A DNA stretch of 64,000 nucleotides from Sphingobacterium corticibacter (GCF_003076635.1 NZ_QDKG01000001.1:248001-312000); one strand, 5' to 3'. Shown: positions 1 to 9,294, counted from the stretch's first letter. The notes: generated from the sequence alone by a model not told the origin. Made by a program: numbers and translations.

Positions 1-207
1 GCCGGCACGTTCTAACGCAATTTTACTCGCTTCAACTCCCATGGATGTGGTCGTCTCGCCGATGCGGTCGGCATAGCGACGTTCCTGAATCCCCGTGCGC
101 TCTTGTATCCAAGCGTCGCTGGTATCCATAAAACGAGTTAAATCGCTGTTTGTATATACATTTTTTGGCACGTAATGTCCTATGCCGGCTATCTTTGACT
201 GAAACAT
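1..207 (-). CDS. fabH: 3-oxoacyl-ACP synthase III (FabH), N-terminal part
   Basis: The minus strand reads open from an ATG at 207-205 to the window edge (69 codons, 3' end of the gene cut off). The start reads MFQSKIAGIGHYVPKN, followed by DTSDAWIQERTGIQERR and GETTTSMG. This is the N-terminal pattern of ketoacyl-ACP synthase III, which condenses acetyl-CoA with malonyl-ACP to start fatty acid synthesis in the cytoplasm. The catalytic Cys-His-Asn residues lie in the missing part, so a FabH-like paralogue cannot be excluded. It diverges from clpS. Confidence 0.85.
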   Translation of the reverse strand, partial: MFQSKIAGIGHYVPKNVYTNSDLTRFMDTSDAWIQERTGIQERRYADRIGETTTSMGVEASKIALERAG

Positions 208-282
208 TCTCTATTTTTTCCGCTAACAATGAAATCCTGACAAAAGTAGAGAAATTTCTAAAAATACCTTAATTTTGCAGAT

Positions 283-564
283 ATGGGTACGGAGACCACT
301 ACAGAGACATTTACGCTGGAAGAGATTCTGGCAGCAGCAAAGGATGGACATCGTTTGATCTTATGGAATGATGATTTTAACACCTTCGATCATGTGATCC
401 ACTGCATGATGCATCATCTCCAATACTCCGAAGGAGAAGCTGCCCGCATCGCTTTCAAAGTGCACAATGAGGGAAAATGTGCTGTTTTAGAAGGTTCCTA
501 CACCGAAATGGAAATTTATCGTAAGATCTTAAAATCCGAAGGACTTACCGTCAGCGTCGAATAA
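283..564 (+). CDS. clpS: ATP-dependent Clp protease adaptor ClpS
   Basis: 93 aa, normal ClpS length. It carries the hallmark NDDFNTFDHVI segment (about residues 29-39), which forms the N-degron pocket, and the later AFKVHNEGKCAVLEG segment. ClpS binds the ClpA or ClpC N-domain and delivers N-end-rule substrates to ClpP. A TAATTTTG box (270-277) matching the Bacteroidota -7 element lies only about 6 nt before the ATG, so either the transcript is nearly leaderless or this box is not the promoter. Confidence 0.93.
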   Translation: MGTETTTETFTLEEILAAAKDGHRLILWNDDFNTFDHVIHCMMHHLQYSEGEAARIAFKVHNEGKCAVLEGSYTEMEIYRKILKSEGLTVSVE

Positions 565-642
565 GGATTTGTCGTAAGGTAATAATGCGGTTACGTGCTC
601 GTAGTTACGATAGCAAATACCCATTTTTGCTATACGAAACTT

Positions 643-3150
643 ATGAACATGCTCTTAATCCGAAATCTTAGCGCCGTTTTATTACTTCTACCGGTATTAT
701 CACAAGCGCAACAAAAAGCTCAAATCCGCGGTGTCGTTGTCGATGCAGAGACGAAAGCACCTATTGCTGGCGCCAGCATCAATATCTTGACGCAAACGAC
801 TAAAGCTTATCTACGTGGCGCTCAAAGTCAGCAAAATGGCCAATTTTCCATTGACAATTTAGATGCTTCTACTTTCGCCTTGCGCGTTGCCAATGTAGGT
901 TACGACGATTATTTGCAAGATAATGTTTCATTGACCGCCGGTCAACAACTCAAAATAGATACTGTTTTTTTACATACGGAGAGCAAAGTCATCTCCGAAG
1001 TCACGGTGCAAGGCCGCACGCCAGATATGAAAATCGGAATCGATCGCAAGATTTTTGATGTCTCTCAATCTTTAGTCAGCGCAGGTGGTACAGCTAGTGA
1101 GTTATTAGCTAATGTTCCGACTTTGCAGGTAGATCAAGATGGTACGGTAAGCTTACGCGGTTCTTCCAATGTGCGTATTCTCATCGATGGCAAGGAGTCG
1201 GCGATGGCAGGATCAGATATTGCGGCATTATTGCAAAGTCTACCAGCAGAAGTGATTGACAAAGTGGAGATCATGACGAACCCATCTTCAAAATACGATG
1301 CCGAAGGTCAATCAGGTATTATCAATATTGTGTTGAAGAAAAACGCACGTATCGGTTTCAACGGATCGCTGAATGCGACTGGGGGATCTTTTGGTAATGC
1401 TATGGGTAGCGCTACCTTAAATTATCGCGATAGTAAGTTCAATCATTTTGGTAGTTACAACTTCAATCGTCGTGTTAACCGTGGCGATGGTTTTAATGAG
1501 AATATCATCTACCGAGATAACACGGGAGAGTTGGAAGCGCCGCGTCGCATCTATTCCGAGAATGATTCCCGTCGTACAGGTCTTAACCACACCTTGAGAT
1601 TAGGAAGCGATTATTTTATGACGGATAAAACTACCTTCAGTCTGGCTGGAAATCTGAGTCTGCGTGACAACAATCGCCGACAAGAACTGATGTACGAATA
1701 CAATAATATTCCGGAAAACGGCCCGACAGGTAGTCGCGTGTCTCAACAATATGAAGACGATTTGGGCCTAGATTTACAATTTGATTTTCGCCAAGTATTA
1801 GGTCGTCCAGGTGAAGAAATCACAGCCAATGCTTCGTATGGCTATAGTACCGAAGATGGCACGAACGATTTCAACGAAATCTTCGCCGGCTCGCGTTTAG
1901 ATATTGTTCGCCAGAACTTGACCACGGAGATGGGCAAAAACTATAATGCGCAAATAGATTATGTGTTGCCTATTGCCGAAAACCATAAGTTTGAAGCAGG
2001 ATATCGTTCTATTATTCGTACTTCGGAAGATTCACAATATTCATTCGTAGATCGGACTAATTCAGGCAACTTAAATCTAGACGGCCTATTTAGTAATGAG
2101 TTTGATTTGAAAAATGAAGTACATGCTGTGTATGCCAATTATCAGCGTATGCTGACGTCTAAATTGGGAGCACAATTTGGTCTTCGTGGTGAACAGATGA
2201 GATTAACCTCTACCTATTATGAAGTAGAATCGGAATCGGCAGAACCGAGAACAGGACCAGCTACTAATGGCGGATTTGATTTCTTTCGACTTTTCCCAAG
2301 TGCGTATCTGACCTACGAAGTCGGGAATCAAGGCGATAAAATCCAGCTGAGTTATTCGCGCCGTATTCGCCGTCCAAATGGTTGGCAGGTCAATCCTTTC
2401 ATCAGTGCATCGGACGAATCTAATCTGCGCCAAGGTAATCCGAATCTAAGACCAGAAGATATACATGCGGCCGAAGTGGCTTATTCTAAATCATACAATC
2501 GTTGGAATTTTGTCAGCACCTTGTTTTACCGTCGTACCAACGATATGATTAACCCTTTGCAACGTGATCCTTCGGAAATAGATCTTCCGCAGGAATTTCA
2601 GAACGCTTCTTATTTTGTGTGGGAAAACGTTGGACAATCGGACGATGCGGGTTTGGAGTTAATCTCCAAAGTAGATCTTGCGCCATGGTGGGATGTCACC
2701 GCTAACGCCAATATTTTTAATAATCGCATCAGGCCAGATATTGAAGGCGTCGGTTTGAATCGGGTAAATACCATCAACTGGGACGGTAATTTGATGACCA
2801 ATGTGAAGTTTATGCCGACATTTTCATTGCAAATGCGTGGCGATTACCGCAGTGGACGCGAGCGCCCACAAGGTCGTATGAACGCTATGTGGGGCGTAGA
2901 TATGGCCTTGAAGAAAGATGTGTTGCGCAACAAAGGCAGTATTTTGTTCAATGTGCGTGATGTATTCAATTCCAGAAGATTTGAGATGGAAAGTTTTCTG
3001 CCGGATCGTTCCATCGCCTCGGCCAACCGCTGGAATCGTCGTATGCTAACACTGACATTCACATATCGTTTTGGTGTTCAGGATCTTTTCAAGCGCGACG
3101 ACAATAAGAATGGTGGCGGACCAGAGGAAATGGGAGGCGGAGAGTTTTAA
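643..3150 (+). CDS. TonB-dependent receptor-like outer membrane beta-barrel protein
   Basis: About 835 aa. The ATG at 643 is preferred over the upstream one because it starts a signal peptide (MNMLLIRNLSAVLLLLPVLSQA). Order: signal peptide; carboxypeptidase-regulatory-like beta-sandwich (about 25-110, GVVVDAETKAPIAGASI); plug domain (about 130-220, with IDRKIFDV, LLANVPTLQVD, VRILIDGK and the PSSKYDAEGQSGIINIVLKK motif); then a large beta-barrel ending in an aromatic-rich strand (LTLTFTYRF) and an acidic/Gly tail. This layout is the 'outer membrane beta-barrel family' of Bacteroidota, related to TonB-dependent importers. The substrate is unknown. No susD-like partner follows. Confidence 0.88.
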   Translation: MNMLLIRNLSAVLLLLPVLSQAQQKAQIRGVVVDAETKAPIAGASINILTQTTKAYLRGAQSQQNGQFSIDNLDASTFALRVANVGYDDYLQDNVSLTAGQQLKIDTVFLHTESKVISEVTVQGRTPDMKIGIDRKIFDVSQSLVSAGGTASELLANVPTLQVDQDGTVSLRGSSNVRILIDGKESAMAGSDIAALLQSLPAEVIDKVEIMTNPSSKYDAEGQSGIINIVLKKNARIGFNGSLNATGGSFGNAMGSATLNYRDSKFNHFGSYNFNRRVNRGDGFNENIIYRDNTGELEAPRRIYSENDSRRTGLNHTLRLGSDYFMTDKTTFSLAGNLSLRDNNRRQELMYEYNNIPENGPTGSRVSQQYEDDLGLDLQFDFRQVLGRPGEEITANASYGYSTEDGTNDFNEIFAGSRLDIVRQNLTTEMGKNYNAQIDYVLPIAENHKFEAGYRSIIRTSEDSQYSFVDRTNSGNLNLDGLFSNEFDLKNEVHAVYANYQRMLTSKLGAQFGLRGEQMRLTSTYYEVESESAEPRTGPATNGGFDFFRLFPSAYLTYEVGNQGDKIQLSYSRRIRRPNGWQVNPFISASDESNLRQGNPNLRPEDIHAAEVAYSKSYNRWNFVSTLFYRRTNDMINPLQRDPSEIDLPQEFQNASYFVWENVGQSDDAGLELISKVDLAPWWDVTANANIFNNRIRPDIEGVGLNRVNTINWDGNLMTNVKFMPTFSLQMRGDYRSGRERPQGRMNAMWGVDMALKKDVLRNKGSILFNVRDVFNSRRFEMESFLPDRSIASANRWNRRMLTLTFTYRFGVQDLFKRDDNKNGGGPEEMGGGEF

Positions 3151-3206
3151 GTTTAATTTCCTATTGTGGAATGCTTTACTTACTTTAAATAAAATTTTAT
3201 AAATCT

Positions 3207-4028
3207 ATGAATAAGAGCAAAATTTTCGGTGTAATGGGAGCCGTAGTTATGATGATGGTACATTCGGCATGTTCATCCAAAAAAGGTATGACCAACGAGG
3301 CAAATGTGCCAGAATATGAGATACTTGATTTGCCGATGGTAAATGTTAAATCATTCAAGAAAAACTCCGCTGGAGCGCATGTAATTTTTGATGGCACATC
3401 ACTAGAAGGATGGCGTGGTTATGCAAAAGATCACGTACCTAGCAAATGGACTATTGATAACGGTACGTTACACTTCAATCCAAAACCTGATGGCGTACAA
3501 AACCCAGAAGGTGGTGATATTATCTTTGCATCAGACTTGAAAAACTTTGAATTTGAGTTTGAGTGGAAAGTAGCAAAATCAGGTAATTCTGGTGCTTTTT
3601 TCTTAGCGAAAGAAGTAAAAGGACAGCCAATCTATATCTCTTCTCCAGAATACCAATTATTGGACAACGAGAATCATCCAGATGCTAAAATGGGTGTAGA
3701 TGGCAACAGAAAATCAGGATCATTATACGATATGATTCCGGCTAAACCACAAAACGGCTTTCCATTTGAGCAATGGAACAGAGCAAAAATCGTGGTCAAC
3801 AAAGGCAAAGTAACGCATTACCAAAACGACGAGAAAGTGGTAGAGTATTCATTATGGACTCCAGAGTGGACTCAAATGCTACAAGCAAGTAAATTTAGCG
3901 AAGCTAAATGGCCTTTGGCATTCCACTTATTGAATAATGTAGGTGGCAAATCTAAATCTGGTGTGATCGGTTTTCAAGATCACGGCGATAAAGTGTGGAT
4001 GAGAAACATCACCGTAAAAGTGTTGTAA
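3207..4028 (+). CDS. DUF1080 (3-keto-disaccharide hydrolase fold) lipoprotein
   Basis: 273 aa. The N-terminus is a lipoprotein signal (VMMMVHSAC, then SSKKG), so it is probably anchored to the outer membrane. The rest matches DUF1080: VIFDGTSLEGWRGYAKD, WTIDNGTLHFNP, GGDIIFASDLKNFEFEFEWK, GNSGAFFLAKE, YQLLDNENHPDA, EQWNRAKIVV and a final GFQDHGDKVWMRNI. The family has a concanavalin-like fold; some members hydrolyse 3-keto-glycosides. Actual substrate unknown. The gene ends at a strong terminator. Confidence 0.88.
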   Translation: MNKSKIFGVMGAVVMMMVHSACSSKKGMTNEANVPEYEILDLPMVNVKSFKKNSAGAHVIFDGTSLEGWRGYAKDHVPSKWTIDNGTLHFNPKPDGVQNPEGGDIIFASDLKNFEFEFEWKVAKSGNSGAFFLAKEVKGQPIYISSPEYQLLDNENHPDAKMGVDGNRKSGSLYDMIPAKPQNGFPFEQWNRAKIVVNKGKVTHYQNDEKVVEYSLWTPEWTQMLQASKFSEAKWPLAFHLLNNVGGKSKSGVIGFQDHGDKVWMRNITVKVL

Positions 4029-4051
4029 TTTCCACAGGTTATAAAACAGAA

Positions 4052-4086
4052 AAGCTCCTTCACATCATGTGAAGGAGCTTTTTTTT
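4052..4086 (+). terminator. Rho-independent terminator after the DUF1080 gene
   Basis: Perfect 13-bp stem (4052-4064 with 4068-4080), 3-nt loop, then a run of T to 4086. It also separates this gene from the convergent yjjG-type gene. Confidence 0.9.
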
Positions 4087-4112
4087 ATGGGATCGGTATC
4101 GGTTCTCTATTA

Positions 4113-4814
4113 TTAAAACAACCGCTGTAGCTCTTTTAAATCTGTGATGCTATGCGGGACGTCACTAGGCACTTCTGCCAAAAGCGGATTGAAATAAATG
4201 GCATCCATGCCGAAGTTTTGTGCGCCACGTACATCCGCGTCCAGATTATCGCCAATCATGATCGACGTATCTAGATTGGCTTTTCCTACTTGCAATGCAT
4301 GCTGGAATATCCTCGCATCGGGTTTATTAATGCCTACTATCTCCGAGATCGTGATCGTTTCGAAATAATCAGCCAATTGACTGCCGGCCAACTTGCGTTC
4401 GCAAGCTTCCTGAAAACCATTCGAAATCAAATGCAATGTATAGCGTTCTTTCAAATACGTAAGCGTCTCATGCGCATTCGGGAATAAGTTGGTTTTGTTC
4501 GGGCAAACCGCCAAATATTCCTCCTCAAAATTCCATGGAAATAAGTTAGGATCAATTCCCAACTCCGTAAAAGTGTCTTCAAACCGTAATCGGCGAAGCG
4601 TTGGTTTGTCGATTTGATTATGGTGATACAAGCCCCAAAGTCGGTGGTTGTTGCTCGTATAGGCGGTAATAAAATGATGAGGGTCAGCGTCGCCGCACAA
4701 ATCTTCAAATTTGTATTTTACATACAAATCCTGTAAAGTCTCCTTGGCGTTGCGGTCAAAATCCCAGATCGTATGATCAAGATCAAAAAAGATGTGTTCT
4801 TTGTGAGTAAACAT
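4113..4814 (-). CDS. YjjG-family noncanonical pyrimidine nucleotidase (HAD hydrolase)
   Basis: 233 aa. HAD motifs in order: FFDLDHTIWDFD (catalytic aspartates, about residues 9-20), LHLISNGF (motif II), the K of INKPDARIF (motif III) and MIGDNLDADVRGAQ (motif IV). The helical cap and the WDFDRNAKE start fit the YjjG nucleotidase subfamily, which removes phosphate from noncanonical pyrimidine nucleotides in the cytoplasm. Monocistronic, convergent with the DUF1080 gene and divergent from the histidine kinase gene. Confidence 0.88.
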   Translation of the reverse strand: MFTHKEHIFFDLDHTIWDFDRNAKETLQDLYVKYKFEDLCGDADPHHFITAYTSNNHRLWGLYHHNQIDKPTLRRLRFEDTFTELGIDPNLFPWNFEEEYLAVCPNKTNLFPNAHETLTYLKERYTLHLISNGFQEACERKLAGSQLADYFETITISEIVGINKPDARIFQHALQVGKANLDTSIMIGDNLDADVRGAQNFGMDAIYFNPLLAEVPSDVPHSITDLKELQRLF

Positions 4815-4910
4815 GGTGCAAAGATACGCCAGTCGCAGGACATGCCCTACTGACTATCTGTTCTTTCTGTCATAAAGCGTGGCTAATTTTCTTATGATCG
4901 CTTATTTAAG

Positions 4911-4918
4911 TATTTTTG
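4911..4918 (+). promoter_or_regulatory. Bacteroidota -7 promoter box for the two-component operon
   Basis: TATTTTTG fits TAnnTTTG. It lies 19 nt before the kinase ATG. The expected TTTG about 20 nt upstream is only partly matched (TTTT at 4887-4890). Confidence 0.5.
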
Positions 4919-4937
4919 TCACAATTCAATTATTAAG

Positions 4938-5816
4938 ATGAAGAGAGCTCTTTTTTGGTTGTATGTATTAGCTTTTTATGCATTGTGTCAGCTGATTAGC
5001 TGGGGGTATATTTTCATTAAATATGTACCCGAGCGTATGGGGATGATTATCGGTGAAGGAATGATTTTTTTGGCTATCTTTATTATGGCCGTCATCCGTC
5101 TTAAGAATCATCTACAGCGCGAACGCAATTACCAACAGCAACAGCAAAACTTTCTCTTGTCTGTCACGCATGAATTGAAATCGCCTTTGGCTTCCGTGAA
5201 GTTGTATTTGCAGACCATCTTAAAGCGAGATTTAGATAGAGAACAACAGCAAGTGTTTTTGGGCAATTCGTTAAAAGATATTGAAAGGCTGGATTACTTG
5301 GTAGAGAACGTATTATTGGCCACCAAGCTGGAGAGCCGGACGTTTTCTTTTCCGAAAGAAAACTTTGAGTTGAGTGAGATAGTGCACAATGTGGTTGATC
5401 GCTTGCAGAAGAATGCCTGCAAATCGCAACAAGCTATCGTGGCCAACATACAACCCGGTCTGATGATTCATGCCGATAAGTTTGCGATCATCAATGTAGT
5501 GAGTAATCTGGTTGAGAATGCGATTAAGTACTCTCCGCCTTGTGCACATATCAATGTGATTTTAGAACAGCGCGAAGAAGGTATAGTCCTAGAAGTGGCC
5601 GATTTTGGAGAAGGTATTTCTGATGTAGAAAAAAGGTTGATATTCAATAAGTTCTATCGTGTGGGTAGCGAAGCTACGCGCAAAACTAAAGGAACGGGAT
5701 TGGGTTTATATATAGTAAAATCCGTATTGCAAAAGCATGAAGCGGCAATCCGTGTGAAAGACAATACGCCAAATGGAAGTGTTTTTGAAGTAAATTTTGG
5801 AAATTATGCAAGCTAA
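4938..5816 (+). CDS. Sensor histidine kinase, membrane-bound
   Basis: 292 aa, short for the family. Two N-terminal membrane segments (about 5-27 and 35-55) with almost no extracytoplasmic loop. Then HisKA with the H-box SVTHELKSPLAS (His near 80), N-box NLVENAIKYSP, G1 VADFGEGIS and G2 GTGLGLYIVKS. No HAMP or PAS domain is seen, so sensing probably occurs in the membrane or through a partner. It overlaps the response regulator gene by 11 nt, so the two are co-translated. Confidence 0.92.
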   Translation: MKRALFWLYVLAFYALCQLISWGYIFIKYVPERMGMIIGEGMIFLAIFIMAVIRLKNHLQRERNYQQQQQNFLLSVTHELKSPLASVKLYLQTILKRDLDREQQQVFLGNSLKDIERLDYLVENVLLATKLESRTFSFPKENFELSEIVHNVVDRLQKNACKSQQAIVANIQPGLMIHADKFAIINVVSNLVENAIKYSPPCAHINVILEQREEGIVLEVADFGEGISDVEKRLIFNKFYRVGSEATRKTKGTGLGLYIVKSVLQKHEAAIRVKDNTPNGSVFEVNFGNYAS

Positions 5817-6507
5817 GCAACGTATATTATTAGTCGAAGACGAAGAGCATTTGTTAGAGGCCATCAAGCTAAACCTAGAGATGGAAGGTTACCGAGTAAC
5901 CACTGCTACCGATGGTAAAAAGGCATTAAAAATATTCAAGGAAGAGCGGTTCAACCTGATCATTCTCGATGTGATGATTCCAGAGATCGACGGTTTTCAG
6001 GTGGCGGAAACCATCCGCTTGCAAAACACCGTGGTACCCATCATGTTCTTGACTGCAAAAAATAGCAGTGAAGACCGCGTAACCGGACTTAAAAAGGGAG
6101 CTGACGATTATTTGGTGAAACCATTTAATCTGGAGGAATTGATTCTTCGTGTGGGCAATCTTATCCGTCGGGTCATGAAAGGCGATGATTTGAAAGAACT
6201 TAATTCTTATGTGATCGGCGATAAGACGATTTATTTCAACTCCTACGAATTACATCATGCCGATGGCACGATCACATCGTTGACCAAAAAAGAAACGATG
6301 TTGCTCAAGCTGTTGATCGAGCGTCGCAACGAAGCGGTATCGCGCGAGCAGATTCTGGAAACGGTGTGGAACTACGATGTATATCCGTCTACTCGTACGA
6401 TTGATAATTTTATCTTGACGTTCCGTAAATATTTTGAACCAGATCAGAAGCGCCCGACCTATTTTCACTCCATCCGTGGCGTAGGGTACAAGTTCATGGA
6501 TCAATAA
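5806..6507 (+). CDS. OmpR/PhoB-type response regulator
   Basis: The receiver domain has the acidic pair VEDEE, the phospho-acceptor in LILDVMIPEIDGF and the conserved Lys in DDYLVKPF. A winged-helix DNA-binding domain follows (LTKKETMLLKLL, then SREQILETVWNYD and TRTIDNFILTFRKYFE). The ATG at 5806 is chosen; an in-frame TTG at 5797 is possible but unnecessary. Partner of the preceding kinase; targets unknown. Confidence 0.93.
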   Translation: MQAKQRILLVEDEEHLLEAIKLNLEMEGYRVTTATDGKKALKIFKEERFNLIILDVMIPEIDGFQVAETIRLQNTVVPIMFLTAKNSSEDRVTGLKKGADDYLVKPFNLEELILRVGNLIRRVMKGDDLKELNSYVIGDKTIYFNSYELHHADGTITSLTKKETMLLKLLIERRNEAVSREQILETVWNYDVYPSTRTIDNFILTFRKYFEPDQKRPTYFHSIRGVGYKFMDQ

Positions 6508-6522
6508 GCTACCACATCGTCT

Positions 6523-7038
6523 ATGAATACCAGAGGGAGATTAGTTGCGGCAGGGATTATCTTTGTGTTTATCGTGTACGCGATTATGGTACAGCAGTAT
6601 AACATTATTGTTTACCTAGCAGGTGCATTAGCGTATTTGCTGTGGAGTCATCTGCGCGAAGGTACGGTGTATCTGGCTACGCAAGCTTTCCACCGTCAGG
6701 ATTACGAATACACCAAAAAGTTACTTGCTGAGATTGATAATCCGGATCGCTTGCGCAAAGGTCGTCGTAATTTCTACGAATTTATGATGGGAAATATTGC
6801 GCTAAAGGAAGAACGGTTTGACGAAGCTGAATATCATTTTCAGTTGGCTTCACGTTTGCCATGGCGCAAGGATTATGAAAAAGGAATGGTATTGGTCAAT
6901 TTAGCCAATATCAATTTGCGCAAAAAAGACTATGAACGCGTAGTGGGTTATTTGGACGTAGCCGAAAAATTAAAACTCACCGCACGCCAACAAAGCATTG
7001 TAGAAAAAATAAGAACAGAAGTTAATAAACATATATAA
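6523..7038 (+). CDS. Small membrane protein with TPR-like repeats
   Basis: 171 aa. Two closely spaced hydrophobic segments (about 7-22 and 25-42) are followed by a soluble helical part with TPR-like pairs (AFHRQDYEYTKKLLAEI; GNIALKEERFDEAEYHFQLA; NLANINLRKKDYERVVGYL). TPR units usually bind other proteins; no enzymatic motif is seen. It ends directly at the hemE start, suggesting an operon from the response regulator through hemE. Confidence 0.7.
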   Translation: MNTRGRLVAAGIIFVFIVYAIMVQQYNIIVYLAGALAYLLWSHLREGTVYLATQAFHRQDYEYTKKLLAEIDNPDRLRKGRRNFYEFMMGNIALKEERFDEAEYHFQLASRLPWRKDYEKGMVLVNLANINLRKKDYERVVGYLDVAEKLKLTARQQSIVEKIRTEVNKHI

Positions 7039-8076
7039 GTGAAAGACACCTTACAAAACGATTTACTACTCCGCGCTGCTTGGTCGCAGCAAACTGAACG
7101 TCCACCCGTGTGGATGATGCGCCAAGCTGGGCGATTTATGAAAGAATACTGGGAAATCAAGAATAAGTATTCGTTCTTAGAAATGTGCAAAACCCCGGAA
7201 ATTGCGGCTGACGTTACCATGTTGCCAGTAGATTTATTGGGTATTGATGGCGCCATTCTATTTTCTGATATCCTCGTGACCGCAGAAGCAATGGGCGGAG
7301 ATTTATCATTCGAGCAAGGTGTTGGTCCGCGTTTTGCAAATCCAGTGCGCACAGTGGCCGATATGGAACGTTTGTCGGTAGATTGTATCGATCGTTTGCA
7401 ATATGTGGCCGATGCGATCAAAGTGATTCAGCAGCGCTTGGATAAAAGTATTCCATTAATTGGTTTTGCAGGTGCTCCATTTACTATTCTGAGCTATTTG
7501 GTCGAAGGTGCTTCTTCCAAAGATTTCAAGAGAACGAAGCTCATGCTAAATAATGAGCCTGAGCTGGCGCATGCTATTTTGCAGAAGGTGGCCGATGTTA
7601 CGGTGGAATATTTGAATATGCAGATCGCCGCTGGTGTCAACGCGATTCAACTTTTTGATAGCTGGGCTTTGGCACTTTCGTGGAATGATTATCATGAGTT
7701 CTCACACCATTACAACAAATACATTATCTCCAAATTGAACAGACAGGATATCCCGGTGATCTCTTTCTGTAAAGGAAGTTCGGTATTTGCGCCGGTAATG
7801 GCCGAAGCCAAACCGGATGTGATTTCGGTCGATTGGAATGCGGATTTGCTAAACATCAAGCAAGCATTGCCAGCGAATATCGCGGTACAAGGTAACTTAG
7901 ATCCATTCGTATTGTATGCAGATAAGAAGGTTATTCGCGAGAAGATCTTGCAATTGTTTGAGCGCATGCGCGGTGTTGATGGCTTTATCTTCAATTTGGG
8001 ACATGGCATTATGCCAGATATTCCATTCGATAATGTGAAATACGCGATCGAAGTTGTAAAAGAATTCAGATATTAA
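7039..8076 (+). CDS. hemE: Uroporphyrinogen decarboxylase
   Basis: 345 aa with a GTG start immediately after the previous stop codon. It has the family signature PPVWMMRQAGRFMKEY near the N-terminus (the Arg residues bind substrate carboxylates), the ILFSDILV segment with an active-site Asp, GFAGAPFTILSYLVEG and NLGHGIMPD near the C-terminus. It converts uroporphyrinogen III to coproporphyrinogen III in cytosolic heme synthesis. hemJ, acting later in the same pathway, follows. Confidence 0.96.
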   Translation: MKDTLQNDLLLRAAWSQQTERPPVWMMRQAGRFMKEYWEIKNKYSFLEMCKTPEIAADVTMLPVDLLGIDGAILFSDILVTAEAMGGDLSFEQGVGPRFANPVRTVADMERLSVDCIDRLQYVADAIKVIQQRLDKSIPLIGFAGAPFTILSYLVEGASSKDFKRTKLMLNNEPELAHAILQKVADVTVEYLNMQIAAGVNAIQLFDSWALALSWNDYHEFSHHYNKYIISKLNRQDIPVISFCKGSSVFAPVMAEAKPDVISVDWNADLLNIKQALPANIAVQGNLDPFVLYADKKVIREKILQLFERMRGVDGFIFNLGHGIMPDIPFDNVKYAIEVVKEFRY

Positions 8077-8115
8077 GCGAAGCGTACAAACGACTTTTAA
8101 TAATTATTGTTATAC

Positions 8116-8170
8116 CAACGTGGGGTGCTTGTGTGATAGACCGATTAGTAAACACAAGCACCCCACGTTG
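8116..8170. repeat. Perfect 19-bp inverted repeat between hemE and hemJ
   Basis: 8116-8134 pairs without mismatch with 8152-8170 across a 17-nt loop. The stem is GC-rich in its middle. No run of T follows on the plus strand and no matching T-tract lies on the minus side, so it is not a standard terminator. It could be an RNA-processing or attenuating hairpin that sets hemE and hemJ levels, or a copy of a dispersed repeat. Confidence 0.75.
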
Positions 8171-8187
8171 CACTTTGAAATACGGTC

Positions 8188-8739
8188 ATGATCTATCTTT
8201 ACGCTAAGTCGATACATATCATCTTTGTGGTTTGCTGGATGGCGGGCTTATTTTATATGCCGCGTCTGTTTATCTATCATACAGAAGCAAAAGCAAAATC
8301 GCCAGAAGTCTATCGTGTATTGCATCAGCAATTTCAAATCATGGAACGCCGATTGTGGTGGGTAATCACAACGCCAGCGATGTATCTGGTGTTTGCATCT
8401 GCATTGACCATGCTATGGGTAAATCCAGCTTTATTGTCACTTGGCTGGATGCAATTAAAATTAGCGTTTGTGGCTGGCTTGGCGATATATCATTTCATGT
8501 GTCAGCGCATGATGTTTGCTTTGGCCCATGAAAAGCTAACATGGACATCGGCTCAATTGCGCTTGTGGAATGAAGTATCCACCATATTTCTTTTTGCCAT
8601 CGTATTCATCGTAGTGCTCAAATCTGCATTTCAGTGGATGTATGGCGTAGGTGGATTGGTAGGCTTAGCCATTCTGCTCATGATCGGTATAAAAACATAC
8701 AAAAGATATTTGGCGCGCAAGGCGCAAGATCAAAACTAA
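8188..8739 (+). CDS. hemJ: HemJ-type protoporphyrinogen IX oxidase (CopD-like membrane protein)
   Basis: 183 aa with about four or five membrane helices. The start (SIHIIFVVCWMAGLFYMPRL, then FIYHTEA) carries the conserved His and Arg of HemJ; LWWVITTPAMYL and the WMQLKLAF...YH segment also fit. HemJ oxidises protoporphyrinogen IX to protoporphyrin IX in the inner membrane. Its place after hemE supports this over a generic CopD protein. Confidence 0.85.
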   Translation: MIYLYAKSIHIIFVVCWMAGLFYMPRLFIYHTEAKAKSPEVYRVLHQQFQIMERRLWWVITTPAMYLVFASALTMLWVNPALLSLGWMQLKLAFVAGLAIYHFMCQRMMFALAHEKLTWTSAQLRLWNEVSTIFLFAIVFIVVLKSAFQWMYGVGGLVGLAILLMIGIKTYKRYLARKAQDQN

Positions 8740-8744
8740 ATAAC

Positions 8745-9257
8745 ATGAAAAAACTACTACTATTATTGGTCGCTATGGCGGGATTCTTTACTGTTCAGGC
8801 ACAGGAACACGATTGGGCATTTGGATTCTACGGGGATATGAACCTGCAAGCGCCAGAATTTGGAGAGCGGGGTAGAGGAACGTTTGGTATTCAAGGAAAG
8901 TACGATTTTGCATTGCACCATGGTGTGCAAGTATTGGTGCATGGCCAGAAGGATTTCGCAGCCTTTGGAGCAGATTATATCTATACTTTTTTGGATCGTA
9001 CGACCAATAATTGGAATGTATTTGCGGGTGGTGGAGCCGCGAGTGAATACGATCGTATTTTGAGTTTTGATGAAAACAATATACGTAACGAAGATTATAA
9101 TCAACGCACGACGTTAAATGCGCAAGTAGGTGTGAGTTATTACGTGCCGGATGTAGCGCTGTCGCTATATGCTGGTTATAAAGTTAAGTCTGAAGTGCGA
9201 CTAAAAGATGATAGGCCACACTTCGTCATGGTCGGTTTACGCTACCATATTTGGTAA
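8745..9257 (+). CDS. Small outer-membrane beta-barrel protein
   Basis: 170 aa from the ATG at 8745, which starts a signal peptide (MKKLLLLLVAMAGFFTVQAQ); the longer upstream reading lies inside hemJ in another frame. The mature part alternates polar and aromatic residues and ends ...FVMVGLRYHIW, typical of an 8-strand OmpX/OmpW-size barrel. Ligand and role unknown. It ends at a bidirectional terminator. Confidence 0.75.
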   Translation: MKKLLLLLVAMAGFFTVQAQEHDWAFGFYGDMNLQAPEFGERGRGTFGIQGKYDFALHHGVQVLVHGQKDFAAFGADYIYTFLDRTTNNWNVFAGGGAASEYDRILSFDENNIRNEDYNQRTTLNAQVGVSYYVPDVALSLYAGYKVKSEVRLKDDRPHFVMVGLRYHIW

Positions 9258-9294
9258 ACGAGAAAAGCACCTTTAAGGTGCTTTTCTCGTTTAT
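9257..9294. terminator. Bidirectional terminator between convergent genes
   Basis: AACGAGAAAAGCACCT pairs with its complement across a TTA loop centred at 9274, ending in T on the plus side and preceded by A. It serves the outer-membrane protein gene and the convergent dehydrogenase gene, whose stop codon it touches. Confidence 0.85.

Noticed and set aside
32..229. Minus-strand open frame of 65 codons
   Set aside because: Shadow of fabH in another frame; the fabH frame has the recognisable protein.
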